A stretch of DNA of 45,638 bases. Source: Pseudomonadota bacterium. Its GTDB lineage: Bacteria; Pseudomonadota; Gammaproteobacteria; Burkholderiales; Burkholderiaceae. Below the pieces are notes generated by a model. The model saw only the letters and a list, made by a program, of their open reading frames with translations, ran no database searches and was not told the DNA's origin. The translations under genes were made by a program, and so were the position numbers. Where the stretch lies: positions 1 to 45,638 of the forward strand of contig JAEZQX010000509.1 in assembly GCA_023441105.1 (NCBI GenBank). The letters run 5' to 3'. Below, in pieces: positions 33,784-42,009 of this stretch. Position 1 is the stretch's first letter; each line of letters begins with the position of its first letter.

Positions 33784-34014
33784 TTCAACCGCAATTCACG
33801 ATCCTCACCAGCGCTCGGTATCAGACGGATGTGCGAGATCGCCCGCCATCGTCTCGGTCAAGGCCGACCTGGTCGGCTACGGTCGGACCGGGCGTCCGGC
33901 CATCGGCAAGAGATTCCTTGGGAGTTCAGGAGAAGGCGGGGCTGCTCTGCATCAGCCTAGAAGCTCAATGCGCCCGGGCACCAACACCAGGTAAACGGTG
34001 CCGCCTGCAGGCGG

Positions 34015-34377
34015 CTAGACAGCCAGGCTCTCCCTGGTCGCGCCTGCCTCCAGAGCAGCTTTGAACCAATTTGGTGCACGGCCATGACCCGTCCAGGTCT
34101 GGCCCTGCTCCCCCCGGAACTTCACGACCCCAGCCTTCCGAGCCTTGCGAGGCTTCCCTTTCTTCGCGGCAGTCTTGCCAGCAGATCCGGACTTCGTCAC
34201 CCGCGACTTTCGCAGGCCGAGGTCAGCAGCGGTCAAACCGTAATGCTCGATGGCCTCCTTGATGCGGGCAATAACGCCATCGAGCTCCTTCGCTTTGATT
34301 GCCTGCGCTTCCTTCTGAAGTTTCTCTATCTGCGCGGTAAGTTGTGTCAGCGACTTCGGCACGTTCTTTCCAGACAT
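34015..34377 (-). CDS. H-NS family nucleoid protein
   Basis: A 120-residue DNA-binding protein. The N-terminal half is a coiled-coil oligomerisation region (LTAQIEKLQKEAQAIKAKE), followed by a basic linker (KTAAKKGKPRKARKAG) and the C-terminal DNA-binding motif TWTGHGRAPNWF (canonical WTGxGRxPxW). H-NS proteins coat AT-rich, often horizontally acquired, DNA and silence it. Proteins of this length are typical of Burkholderiales and relatives. It sits in the lower-GC half of the window. It is a single-gene unit; the gap to the next gene upstream is about 130 bp. Confidence 0.94.
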   Translation of the reverse strand: MSGKNVPKSLTQLTAQIEKLQKEAQAIKAKELDGVIARIKEAIEHYGLTAADLGLRKSRVTKSGSAGKTAAKKGKPRKARKAGVVKFRGEQGQTWTGHGRAPNWFKAALEAGATRESLAV

Positions 34378-34509
34378 ATGCGGGAATAGAAGAATACCGA
34401 GAGTCAGTCGCTGGCCGCAATGGAGCGCGAGTAACGCAAAGTATCGGCCCTCATTGACCGAACTCCTTCGGTCTCAAGGAACCGGACCTCCGGAACTCGC
34501 GAATACCAC

Positions 34510-35010
34510 TCAGCGCTTGCTCGGCGACGCTACGGGCGTGACCTTGAGGATGGGTGCCGGGGTCTTACTGCTGGGAGGTCCGCTCCAGTCGGTCGCGCCA
34601 TTCTCACAAGACTGCAGCACGCGAAATGTCATCGACCCGGAGGCGGTTTGGCTGAGTTGCCCCAGCAGAGTGAACTCGTCGAACTGATCGTTCAGAAGCA
34701 GACCACCTGTCCACCGGATCACGGCAGTAGTCTCCGACAAGCTGCGTCCGTGGAGTTGCACAGGCGTAGTCAGCTTCGCTTGTTCGTAGGCAATCGTCCA
34801 ACCGGGTTTCGCCTGCCCCTTCGCGAACCTGAAGCCTTCTGGTACATGGACCTCGATCGAGGTCGTGGAGCTACCCTCGCAACCGTGCGTGACGCGCAGC
34901 GCCACCTTGGCGTAGCTGCCGGGCACGGTCGAAGTGGCTTCGAGGGTGATGTGGGCGCTCGCGACTGGGGATGCAGCAAGCGTGATGAGGAAAGCAGCTA
35001 TTACGCGCAT
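34510..35010 (-). CDS. YcnI-like (DUF1775) copper-binding periplasmic protein
   Basis: A 166-residue protein with a signal peptide cleaved after ASA, so the mature protein starts with His 20 (AHITLEA). That N-terminal His is the copper ligand in characterised YcnI proteins. VTHGCEGSSTTSIEVHVPEGF, a late Trp in RWTGG and the FDEF segment match the DUF1775 fold. Members act in copper handling, usually beside copper transport genes. GGAGG lies 11 nt before the ATG within the end of the TonB receptor gene, whose stop is 2 bp upstream, so the two genes are tightly coupled. A C-terminal membrane helix, present in some members, is absent. Confidence 0.85.
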   Translation of the reverse strand: MRVIAAFLITLAASPVASAHITLEATSTVPGSYAKVALRVTHGCEGSSTTSIEVHVPEGFRFAKGQAKPGWTIAYEQAKLTTPVQLHGRSLSETTAVIRWTGGLLLNDQFDEFTLLGQLSQTASGSMTFRVLQSCENGATDWSGPPSSKTPAPILKVTPVASPSKR

Positions 35011-35012
35011 TT

Positions 35013-37100
35013 CTAGTTGAACCTCCAATCCAGGCCCGCAAAGACCGAGCGCCCATCGCCAGGGAAGAACTGGGCCGTATCCATGCCACTGGCATCGCGC
35101 ACCACGCCCGTGGTCGCCGCGTACTTCCGATCGGCAAGGTTTCGTCCATCAATGAACCACGATAATCCCCTGACCAGTTCGCCACTGGCTCGCAGGCCCC
35201 AGATGAGGTAGTTGTCCGCGCCGAAGGTGTTGGCAAAGTCGATGGGATAGCTACTCGCGCCTTCCGCGTTTGCCTGAACGAGCACGGTGTTGCTGAACCG
35301 GTAGCCAAGTTGCGCGCGACCGGTGTACTTCGGCACACCCGGAAGCCGATTGCTGCCGTACGTAGGATCGTCGCGGAACTTGAATTCGTTCACGAGGCCG
35401 GCAATGCGCCACTCCATCCTTCCCGAGGTGCTTCGGAACGCGTCGCCTCCAAGACCGAGCTCGATGCCCCGATGCAGGGTGCGCGGCGCATTCACCGTGA
35501 TGCTGGCACCGATACTGTTGGTCGCAATCTGGAGCAACTCGTCCGAGAGCCGGGACTCATAAAACACGACGTCCCATGCCAGCGACGCGGTGCGCCCACG
35601 GGTGCCGAGTTCGAAGGTCGTCCCACGTTGGGACGCGTTCAGCGTCGGCGTCGCGCCTCCCGTCAACTCACCAAAACTCGGAGGTTCGAAGCTGCGCGAT
35701 ACGTTGGCAAAGAGCTGTGCCCGCGGTGTCAGGTCCCAGCGAAGCCCCAGCTTGGGATTCCAGGCTTCGTAGCGAAGGTCGAAGCTCTCGCTGACTGGAT
35801 CCGCTGGCGTCCCCGCCACGTACCGGTCATCGAGCTGCCGAGTCGACCGGGCCCACTGGAGACCCGTGACGAGGGCTACAGCCGGCATCACGTAGTGCTG
35901 ATTCTCGACGTACACCTCGAAGTTTGCCGCGGTCTGGCGACTGGCATTCGTCCGTCCTCCGGATTGACCGGCTACGTTCAGGAACCGATCCTCGTCGGTC
36001 GTTCCCCGGCTAGGGGAGATGCCTGCAATCAAGCGGTTGCGACGTCCAGCCACCTCGCCTTCCAGCGTATACCGGGCTTCGAGCCCGTAGTCCCGGTTAT
36101 CCTGCTCGATGACCTGGAAGATGGGGTGGTGGAGACGTTTGTCCGAGGCGTACACGAAGAGCTCGAGCTGCTGGGTGCTGTCTGGCCGATAGACCGTCTT
36201 GTTGGAGACGCGGGTCCAGTCGATGTCGCGACGATGATTCCCCGACAGGTTGCCGGGATTGGCCACTCTCGGATCGGTATCCAGTTGCTGCCTGGTGATG
36301 GAGCCGGGTAGCTCGGAATCACTGTGGACGTGGCCCAGATAGAAGCGCGTCTCGAGCTCGGGCGCCAGCTGATAACCGACGTTGGCGAAGTAGCGCATCG
36401 TGTCCTGCCTGGCATGGTCCCGGAACCCGTCCTGTGCAAAGAGGCTGGCCGACAGGTAGTAGTCGAAGGCGCCGACGACGTTACCGGTCGACAGGAATCC
36501 CCGACGGTAGTCGAAGCTGCCGGCTTCGGCACGGACGCGGAACCGGTCGGAGTTGTACCCGTTCGGCGATACGAAGTTGATGGCACCGCCGAGATTGCTG
36601 GCACCGTACTGGAGGGCATTGGCGCCGCGCCAGACTTCGATGTAGCGTGCGGACAATGCTTCGACGGCTTGGAAGTCGAAGCTGCCGTCGGCCAGGTTCA
36701 GCGGCACCCCATCTTGCATCAGCTTGAGACCCCGGCCATGAAAGGTACGCTGCAAGCCTGAGCCCCGGATGGATACACGGGCCTCTTCGGCACCGAAGCG
36801 GGGTTGTACGTAAACGCCGGTCGCGCCGCCAAGTGCGTCTGAGAGCGTGGAAACCCGGCCCTCCGTGAAGGTGTCTGAATCGACCACGCCCGCGCCTCCC
36901 GGCGTCTGCTCGATTCGGCGGCGAGCAGTCGGAAGGTCGGGCTGGGTAAGGGTGGACTGGTCCGGATTCCTGGTTGCGCTGACGGTGACTGTGGGAAGGA
37001 CAGTGAGTTCTTCGGCGTCGCGCGGCTCGGATTGAGCCCAGGCAAAGGACATGGCTGCGCCTAGAGGCGCGAGAGCCATGCGATGAAGTGCGCGGGGCAT
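35013..37100 (-). CDS. TonB-dependent outer-membrane receptor, probably for copper
   Basis: A 695-residue outer-membrane beta-barrel. The signal peptide is followed by a short TonB box-like VTVSATR, a plug domain (RRRIEQTPGGAGVV, TGVYVQPRFGAEEARVSIRGSG, then GGAINFVSPNG) and the C-terminal barrel. The plug is of the FecA/ferric-citrate-like COG group. The final residue is Asn after Arg-Phe rather than the usual terminal Phe. The ligand is inferred from neighbours: a YcnI-type copper protein follows 2 bp downstream and a DUF2946-like protein lies 77 bp upstream, as in copper-uptake operons. AGGAAG stands 7 nt before the ATG. Confidence 0.9.
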   Translation of the reverse strand: MPRALHRMALAPLGAAMSFAWAQSEPRDAEELTVLPTVTVSATRNPDQSTLTQPDLPTARRRIEQTPGGAGVVDSDTFTEGRVSTLSDALGGATGVYVQPRFGAEEARVSIRGSGLQRTFHGRGLKLMQDGVPLNLADGSFDFQAVEALSARYIEVWRGANALQYGASNLGGAINFVSPNGYNSDRFRVRAEAGSFDYRRGFLSTGNVVGAFDYYLSASLFAQDGFRDHARQDTMRYFANVGYQLAPELETRFYLGHVHSDSELPGSITRQQLDTDPRVANPGNLSGNHRRDIDWTRVSNKTVYRPDSTQQLELFVYASDKRLHHPIFQVIEQDNRDYGLEARYTLEGEVAGRRNRLIAGISPSRGTTDEDRFLNVAGQSGGRTNASRQTAANFEVYVENQHYVMPAVALVTGLQWARSTRQLDDRYVAGTPADPVSESFDLRYEAWNPKLGLRWDLTPRAQLFANVSRSFEPPSFGELTGGATPTLNASQRGTTFELGTRGRTASLAWDVVFYESRLSDELLQIATNSIGASITVNAPRTLHRGIELGLGGDAFRSTSGRMEWRIAGLVNEFKFRDDPTYGSNRLPGVPKYTGRAQLGYRFSNTVLVQANAEGASSYPIDFANTFGADNYLIWGLRASGELVRGLSWFIDGRNLADRKYAATTGVVRDASGMDTAQFFPGDGRSVFAGLDWRFN

Positions 37101-37177
37101 GCGATGCTTCCTGATGACGAGTGTACATAGCTAGTCGGACGAGCACGTGACTCGTCACGATTGGCAACCAAGTCGGG

Positions 37178-37540
37178 TCAGGAGAATCGAGGCGGCCCGC
37201 GGGAAAGCGGGGCGAGCCACTGGGCGGCCAGCCTCTCTGCGCTTACGAGTTCTGAGGTCGTGATCCCGGCGGAAATCGGAACCGAGACGAGGAAGGGAGC
37301 TGGCGCCGGTCCGGGTTGCCCTTTGCAGCAACAGTCCTGGTGGTGGAAGGACCTTTCGAGAGCACCCGCCTCGCCGACATCATTCGACCCATTGCCTGAG
37401 CAAATCTCCATCGCGCTGGCCGTGGCAAGCGGGTGGTGCGTCCCAAACGCAAGCTGCAGCAACAGGGAAAGCAAGACCCAAAGCGCAAAACCGCGGCGGC
37501 GGGAGAGGCTGGTCAGCTGCAGGGACGGTCGGAATAGCAC
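37178..37540 (-). CDS. DUF2946-like small exported protein
   Basis: A 120-residue protein with one hydrophobic N-terminal segment (GFALWVLLSLLLQLAFG) and a Cys/His-rich middle: MEICSGNG, then HHQDCCCKGQP. This resembles the DUF2946 pattern of ICS...H..C, which is often found beside TonB receptors and copper genes. GTG is the start; no good ribosome site is visible. It is the first gene of a likely operon with the TonB receptor and the YcnI-like gene. Metal binding by the Cys/His cluster is an inference. Confidence 0.65.
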   Translation of the reverse strand: MLFRPSLQLTSLSRRRGFALWVLLSLLLQLAFGTHHPLATASAMEICSGNGSNDVGEAGALERSFHHQDCCCKGQPGPAPAPFLVSVPISAGITTSELVSAERLAAQWLAPLSRGPPRFS

Positions 37541-37594
37541 CGCAGGATTCTAGCCGGCCCATCCTGCATTCCATAGCACTTCCTGTACTGGATG

Positions 37595-38320
37595 TCAGCA
37601 GGCAATGCCTGCCCCTGAAGCCTCTCGACGCGGGCGATGCCCTAGAAGCCAGGTCCTCGACCGTCGCACCCGCCGAGGAGAAACGAGGCCCGGTCGCTCG
37701 ATCTTGAGCCAGTCCCGGGTGCGCCTGCCAGGCAGGTAAGCCGATAGGGCGAGCTTCCCCACGATGCCCCGGAGTTCGAGGGCTACCGCCTGCTGATAAA
37801 GCCATTTCCCCTCAGCCCTGACAAAGCCGACCTCACGTACTGATGGCGGCCGGATGGCGAGCAAGTCGGCAAGTAGTGCCTTCCGCTCCAGCAACGGCTG
37901 AGCCATGACGTCGGCGCCGTTCATCACGAGGATGTCGAACACGCAGTAGGCAACCGGATCCGCTCCCGGCTTATACCGCCGGGCAAGTACCCGCTTCTGG
38001 AGTCTGCCGAGATCGCTACGGCCGATGTCGTCCTGCATGCAGGCCTCGCCGTCGATGACGTGCGGGCCGCCGGGAACCATGGCCAGGCCAGCCACGATCT
38101 CCGGGAACCATCGAGTGGCGTCCACGCCGTTTCGAGTCTTGAGCTTCACTTGCCCGGCGTTGGCTTCGGCCAGGAGCCGGTAGCCATCCTGCTTCAGCTC
38201 GAAGAGCCAGTCCTCGTGTGAGAACGGATGTGTCGACTCGGACAGAAGCATCGGGCTGATGCTGTCCAGGCGAGAACCAGCGGTCAGGAGGTCGCCCGGG
38301 ATATCAAGGATTCTTCCCAT
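37595..38320 (-). CDS. Stand-alone ATP-dependent DNA ligase adenylation domain, motifs degenerate
   Basis: A 241-residue protein resembling the adenylation domain of LigD/LigC-type ligases, without an OB-fold domain. Motif I is intact: FELKQDGYR (Lys 43). Motif III FDILVMNG is present. Motif IV, usually EGIVxK, reads RGIVGK, so the conserved Glu is Arg. Motif V, usually WLKxK, reads WLKIER, with Glu for the last Lys. Short ligase-like proteins with a WLKIKRPG ending are known, so the length may be normal, but the two changes suggest reduced or lost activity. ATG at 38320 begins just upstream of the domain. No Ku gene is in the window, so a repair role is not supported by context. Confidence 0.75.
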   Translation of the reverse strand: MGRILDIPGDLLTAGSRLDSISPMLLSESTHPFSHEDWLFELKQDGYRLLAEANAGQVKLKTRNGVDATRWFPEIVAGLAMVPGGPHVIDGEACMQDDIGRSDLGRLQKRVLARRYKPGADPVAYCVFDILVMNGADVMAQPLLERKALLADLLAIRPPSVREVGFVRAEGKWLYQQAVALELRGIVGKLALSAYLPGRRTRDWLKIERPGLVSPRRVRRSRTWLLGHRPRREASGAGIAC

Positions 38321-38573
38321 GGCGGGTACTCTAGTGGCGTAGCAATCGCCCGAGGACCTCGGACCTAGGCGCTGCGCTCTAGCGCGTCCACCACGGCCAA
38401 GTCGATCGAGCTGCGCCTGCGGATGTTCAAGAAGTTCCTGAAGATCGGAAGGCAGCGTGTCGCGCGTCAACGACAGAGCAACGCGAAAGTGCAGCCGATC
38501 GCGTTTCCACTACCCTGCCCCATTTCCACAACCTGGACTGCAACCAGGGCGAACAGCATCCTGAAGCTGACGG

Positions 38574-38993
38574 CTAGCGGCGCAGCACGATCGCCACTTC
38601 CGACAGCTGAAGCGGCTTGTGCAGGAGATGGAAGTTTTCGCCTGGGCAACCTTCGCGGTGGTCCATGGTCGAGGCCGGGAATGCCGAAGCAAGAACGACC
38701 TTGATGGTAGGGATGACGTGTCGCGCCTTTCGTGCAAGCGTCACTCCGTCGACAGGCTTCAAGTCCACTTCAGCGACGAGAACGCTCAGGTCCAGGTGAG
38801 CCCTGACCAAGGCCAGCGCTTCGTCGGCAGTACGAGCAGCGAGGGTGTCGTAGCCCATCACCTGGAACATGCTCACGGTCGGAATCAAGGCGTCGGCTTC
38901 ATGGTCCACGACCAGGACCTTCATCCCCTTGCGACCACGTCCGCCACTCTCAAGCGGAGGCTTGAAACAACCCGAGGAGACGGTGGTACCCAT
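38574..38993 (-). CDS. Stand-alone receiver domain with Glu at the phospho-acceptor position
   Basis: A 139-residue protein consisting of one receiver-like domain (from about residue 24) with no output domain. The acidic pocket reads VVDHEAD (Asp 30, Glu 32), and the Lys is present in LLHKPL (Lys 126). At the phospho-acceptor position the segment reads VLVAEVDLKPVDG, placing Glu 75 where Asp is normal. Glu can mimic the phosphorylated state, so the protein may be constitutively in an active-like form or simply not phosphorylated. ATG at 38924 (start of the domain) is an alternative start. It is not next to a kinase gene, but two pseudo-kinases lie in the same half of the window. Confidence 0.75.
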   Translation of the reverse strand: MGTTVSSGCFKPPLESGGRGRKGMKVLVVDHEADALIPTVSMFQVMGYDTLAARTADEALALVRAHLDLSVLVAEVDLKPVDGVTLARKARHVIPTIKVVLASAFPASTMDHREGCPGENFHLLHKPLQLSEVAIVLRR

Positions 38994-39162
38994 GACTCAT
39001 GATTCGCATCGTGGGGATCCGGCAATTCTAGGATTCAGGGAGGCTGGAGAAGCGGAAACCGTCACGTTACTTGACAGCGCCTTGTCGAATGCGCTGTTAC
39101 GCAGCGCGACGAGATCACAGATGGAGGCTCATTCGCCCTTTATCTGCAACGCTATCGGGTAC

Positions 39163-39417
39163 TCATCCATCTGCGGCTCGCCTTCCAGCCTCTCGCACGT
39201 CCAACCAGTTCGCATTGACCACATCGAGGCTGGCTTTGGCCTTCTCCTGGCTCTCCCACACGCCGACCATCACACCCTTTCCAGTCTCGTCCATGGCCAC
39301 GTAGTTTTGCAGCAGCCCCTCAAGGGGGGCGGACCGCTGCCGCGCGAACTCCGCCAGCTCCTGGAACTTTGCCATCGCGCTCCGCTTCGCTTGGAACCGT
39401 ATCGTCCTGAGGTACAT
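39163..39417 (-). CDS. Small ABM-like (dimeric alpha/beta barrel) protein with probable C-terminal frameshift
   Basis: An 84-residue protein resembling the antibiotic-biosynthesis-monooxygenase fold: YLRTIRFQAKR strand, a helix (MAKFQELAEFARQR), then MDETGKGVMVGVWESQEKAKASL. ATG at 39417 has GGAGAGGGG upstream; an open frame to 39537 continues but has no domain-like sequence. In the current frame the protein ends EAGRRAADG. If one base near 39192 is skipped, the sequence reads on as RLEGEPQMDEYPIALQIKGE to a stop at 39129-39131, which looks like a natural end. A natural frameshift or sequencing error is therefore likely. Function is unknown. Confidence 0.65.
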   Translation of the reverse strand: MYLRTIRFQAKRSAMAKFQELAEFARQRSAPLEGLLQNYVAMDETGKGVMVGVWESQEKAKASLDVVNANWLDVREAGRRAADG

Positions 39418-39614
39418 ACCCCTCTCCCAAGATGATGCTTTGGCAAGCCGAAGGTGAGACCTCAGCGGTTCCCTTCCCCAGTGGCACATACTACTTCTCG
39501 CCAAGGTTGGGAGGTCTGGACGCTGACTCTTGTTCACGCGGACTGGAAGGAGAAGCTTGCGCCACGTTCAGCGATCATTCAAGCTCATCGAAAGCCGCGT
39601 GTGGACCGGATTGG

Positions 39615-41054
39615 TCAGAGATACTTTGCCCAAAGCTCGTTCGAGAATTTTCCTTCCGGATCCGCCCGGCGCTTCAACGCGCGCAGCTGCGATGCCTCCG
39701 GGTATGCTGCAGCGAACTGCTCCCTGGTCGCATGTGGCTGGTAAGGCAGGTAGTACCGCCCTTCAAACCTGAGCGCCGTGTCGATCATCTCTCGGGTCCA
39801 GGCGCCAGCTTCACGTTGCGCCGCCCGGGATGTTCGCTGCTTGTAGTAGACAACGAAGGAGAACACCTCCTCCTTTGCCCAGGGAAGCAGCGCCAACGAG
39901 TCAGCGGATGAGTGACGCACGGAGACATTGAGCACTTCGGCACCGTGCTTGCGGATGACCAGGGCCATCTCGCGCACGAAGGCGAAGAAGTTCCGCACCG
40001 GGATGAAGTACTCCTGCAGGACATAGGTGGACACTGCCCTGGTCCGTGGCTCGAGCTCCGCGACGTCGAGACTGGCCTGGTGATTGCGCCAGGTCACCGC
40101 CGGCTTGGACATCAAGAGCGGATGGACAACGTTGCTGCGCAGCGCATCACCACCTGGAAGCTCCGTCATGGCAAAGATGACGTTCTGGTTCAGCCCATAA
40201 GACTTGCCTCGTGCGACGAGCCTCGCCGGCTCGGTCAACGGCCTGCTCGTGGTGCGCCATGACACGGCGACCGGACGGTCGAACCGGGGCGGCATGAGGT
40301 CCGCGTTGTGCAAGATGCAGTCCTGGCGGCCCTCGATCGTCTTGAAGTACCGGGGATAAGCGTCCAGGGCCACCGGCTCCACGAACCGCTCGATCCGGGT
40401 GTTCAAGGCAAGGTCGAGCTCGACCTCGGTGATGACGCCGATGCAGCCGTATCCACCTACTGCCGCCCGAAAGAGGTCGAAATTTTCGGTCCGGCTGGCC
40501 TCTACGACCGACCCGTCCGCGAGAACGAGCTGCAGGGCACGTACGGAATTGCCAACCGGGCCATTCCCGACATACCGCCCATGCGCGTTGACGGAGACGG
40601 CGCCGCCTATCGTGAAGTTGGCGTAACTCTGCATCGTCTGCACGGCCAGGCCGAGGGGGTCCAGGACGTCCTGGAGGTCGCGCCAGCGCATACCGGCCTG
40701 CACTCGCGCCACCTTGGCATCGGCATCGAGCCTTACCAGCTTGCTCATACCTCGCATGTCCAGATGCAGCCCGCCGGAGATGGCGACCTGGCCACCCATG
40801 CTGTAGCGACCGCCACCAATGCCCACCCGTCCCGGCCAACCCCGCACTTCCTTCGCCACTTCCTGAGTCGAGACTGGCGCGACGATCCTTGCCACCTCCA
40901 CGGAGTAGAGGCCAGTCACGTTCCGAACCGTGACGTAGGCAGATTGAGCTACCCGTGGAGCAAGTACCAGGATGCCGGCGCTGCCCATCGCTTGAGCAAG
41001 GAAAGTGCGTCGCGGCTGGGTCCTCGCCGACTCGAGCAATGCGCAGGTCGCCAC
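39615..41054 (-). CDS. FAD-dependent oxidoreductase (VAO/PCMH type), Tat-exported
   Basis: A 479-residue flavoprotein. The N-terminus has a twin-arginine motif (QPRRTFLAQ, residues 13-21) and hydrophobic stretch, so export by Tat is likely. The FAD-binding PCMH domain shows VRGWPGRVGIGGGRYSMGG, then TIGGAVSVNAHGRYVGNG and GGYGCIGVITEVEL. The usual His of covalently flavinylated members (GGHS) is Arg-Tyr-Ser here, so FAD is probably non-covalent. The NAHGR segment recalls DprE1 and related sugar-alcohol or lactone oxidases; the substrate is unknown. GTG at 41054 is chosen to fit the Tat signal; the frame stays open upstream without meaning. A 29-codon membrane micro-ORF ends 8 bp before this start. 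Confidence 0.85.
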   Translation of the reverse strand: MATCALLESARTQPRRTFLAQAMGSAGILVLAPRVAQSAYVTVRNVTGLYSVEVARIVAPVSTQEVAKEVRGWPGRVGIGGGRYSMGGQVAISGGLHLDMRGMSKLVRLDADAKVARVQAGMRWRDLQDVLDPLGLAVQTMQSYANFTIGGAVSVNAHGRYVGNGPVGNSVRALQLVLADGSVVEASRTENFDLFRAAVGGYGCIGVITEVELDLALNTRIERFVEPVALDAYPRYFKTIEGRQDCILHNADLMPPRFDRPVAVSWRTTSRPLTEPARLVARGKSYGLNQNVIFAMTELPGGDALRSNVVHPLLMSKPAVTWRNHQASLDVAELEPRTRAVSTYVLQEYFIPVRNFFAFVREMALVIRKHGAEVLNVSVRHSSADSLALLPWAKEEVFSFVVYYKQRTSRAAQREAGAWTREMIDTALRFEGRYYLPYQPHATREQFAAAYPEASQLRALKRRADPEGKFSNELWAKYL

Positions 41055-41062
41055 GTTGGCTG

Positions 41063-41152
41063 TCAAGGCAGCTTCAGGCGAATCAACCCGCCGATCGTCA
41101 ATGTAAGCAGGAGGACAATCGTTCCAACGAACAGGCGCTTGAGCGGTTTCAT
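41063..41152 (-). CDS. Micro-ORF encoding a single membrane helix, 29 aa
   Basis: ATG at 41152 starts a basic N-terminus (MKPLKRLF) followed by a strongly hydrophobic helix (VGTIVLLLTLTIGG), then LIRLKLP and a stop 8 bp before the oxidase start. The composition fits a small inner-membrane protein or a membrane-bound leader. The ribosome site is weak. It is in a different frame from the oxidase. It could instead be a chance frame, but the ordered charge-hydrophobic-charge layout and the tight spacing make it worth listing. Confidence 0.4.
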   Translation of the reverse strand: MKPLKRLFVGTIVLLLTLTIGGLIRLKLP

Positions 41153-41301
41153 GCGGGCAATCATCGGGATGCGAGAAGAGGCGCGTGTCGCATTTGTAGA
41201 CCGAGCCCCCTCTCATGCGCAACACCACGAAGACTGGTGGCTCAACCTTGCGGATAGGTGGAAGAAGAGGGTACCTGGGATACAAGCCATTCCCTGAAGC
41301 G

Positions 41302-42009
41302 TCAGCGCAGCCCTGCCCTCTCGCCGAGTGCCCACACCGCCTCCTTGCCGATCGCCAGGCGTTCGCTGCGACCGTGGCCCAGCAGGTCGATGAGCAGCCC
41401 CGTCCGCATGGCACCGCCCAGCGCGGCGCGAGGAATCTCGAGCACCACTTGCTCGACATGTCTGCAGTCGTTGCGAGTTCTCAGACACGCTTCAGAGGCG
41501 GCCTCGTCGAACACCCGCGAGGAGGCACCTGTCACGCCCTTCGCGGTCAGGGAGACGAACGTGTCGAAGCGGGCCAGGGAAGGTTGCTCGTACTCCGCCT
41601 TGATGACCAGCCTCGCCGGCGCGTGGTCATCCGGTTGCGCGCGGATCCACATCTTCCATGAGAGCCGGGCGTGCCACCTCGGCGTACGGGAGGGCTCGGG
41701 TGAGGACAGGGGCTCGAGGGTGTAATAGCTGTCGCCGGTCCGCTCGTCCGTCTCCTGCTTCACGTGGGGGAGCCACAAGTTGGCCACGGCATCGATACGC
41801 GGCTCGCAAATCCAGGTCTGCGGCCAGTAGCGCACGTAGTCGGGTGGACGGCGCAGCACGACGCCCAAGGGCGTCCTCGGCGGCTCTTCCGCTTCCGGCG
41901 GGCAGGTGATGTCGGCAAGGTCACCTGCCTGCGACCACCCTGCCCCGGCATGGGTCCCGAGCGCCGCCGACAGCAGCGCGGTGGCCATGCCCTTCCAGCC
42001 GATCGACAT
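41302..42009 (-). CDS. Exported protein of unknown function, 235 aa
   Basis: ATG at 42009 has GGGAGAGG just upstream. The signal peptide (MATALLSAALGTHAGA region) suggests a periplasmic protein. The mature part has a Pro/Glu stretch, then YVRYWPQTWICEPRIDAVANLWLPHV and a beta-rich middle (SYYTLEPL, RLVIKAEYEQPS). Four cysteines may form two disulfides. I do not recognise the family. It lies upstream of the micro-ORF and oxidase on the same strand, with a 149-bp gap, so it may or may not share their promoter. Confidence 0.65.
   Translation of the reverse strand: MSIGWKGMATALLSAALGTHAGAGWSQAGDLADITCPPEAEEPPRTPLGVVLRRPPDYVRYWPQTWICEPRIDAVANLWLPHVKQETDERTGDSYYTLEPLSSPEPSRTPRWHARLSWKMWIRAQPDDHAPARLVIKAEYEQPSLARFDTFVSLTAKGVTGASSRVFDEAASEACLRTRNDCRHVEQVVLEIPRAALGGAMRTGLLIDLLGHGRSERLAIGKEAVWALGERAGLR

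Noticed and set aside
34378..34509. Possible small genes upstream of H-NS
   Set aside because: No frame with a start, ribosome site and plausible composition was found.
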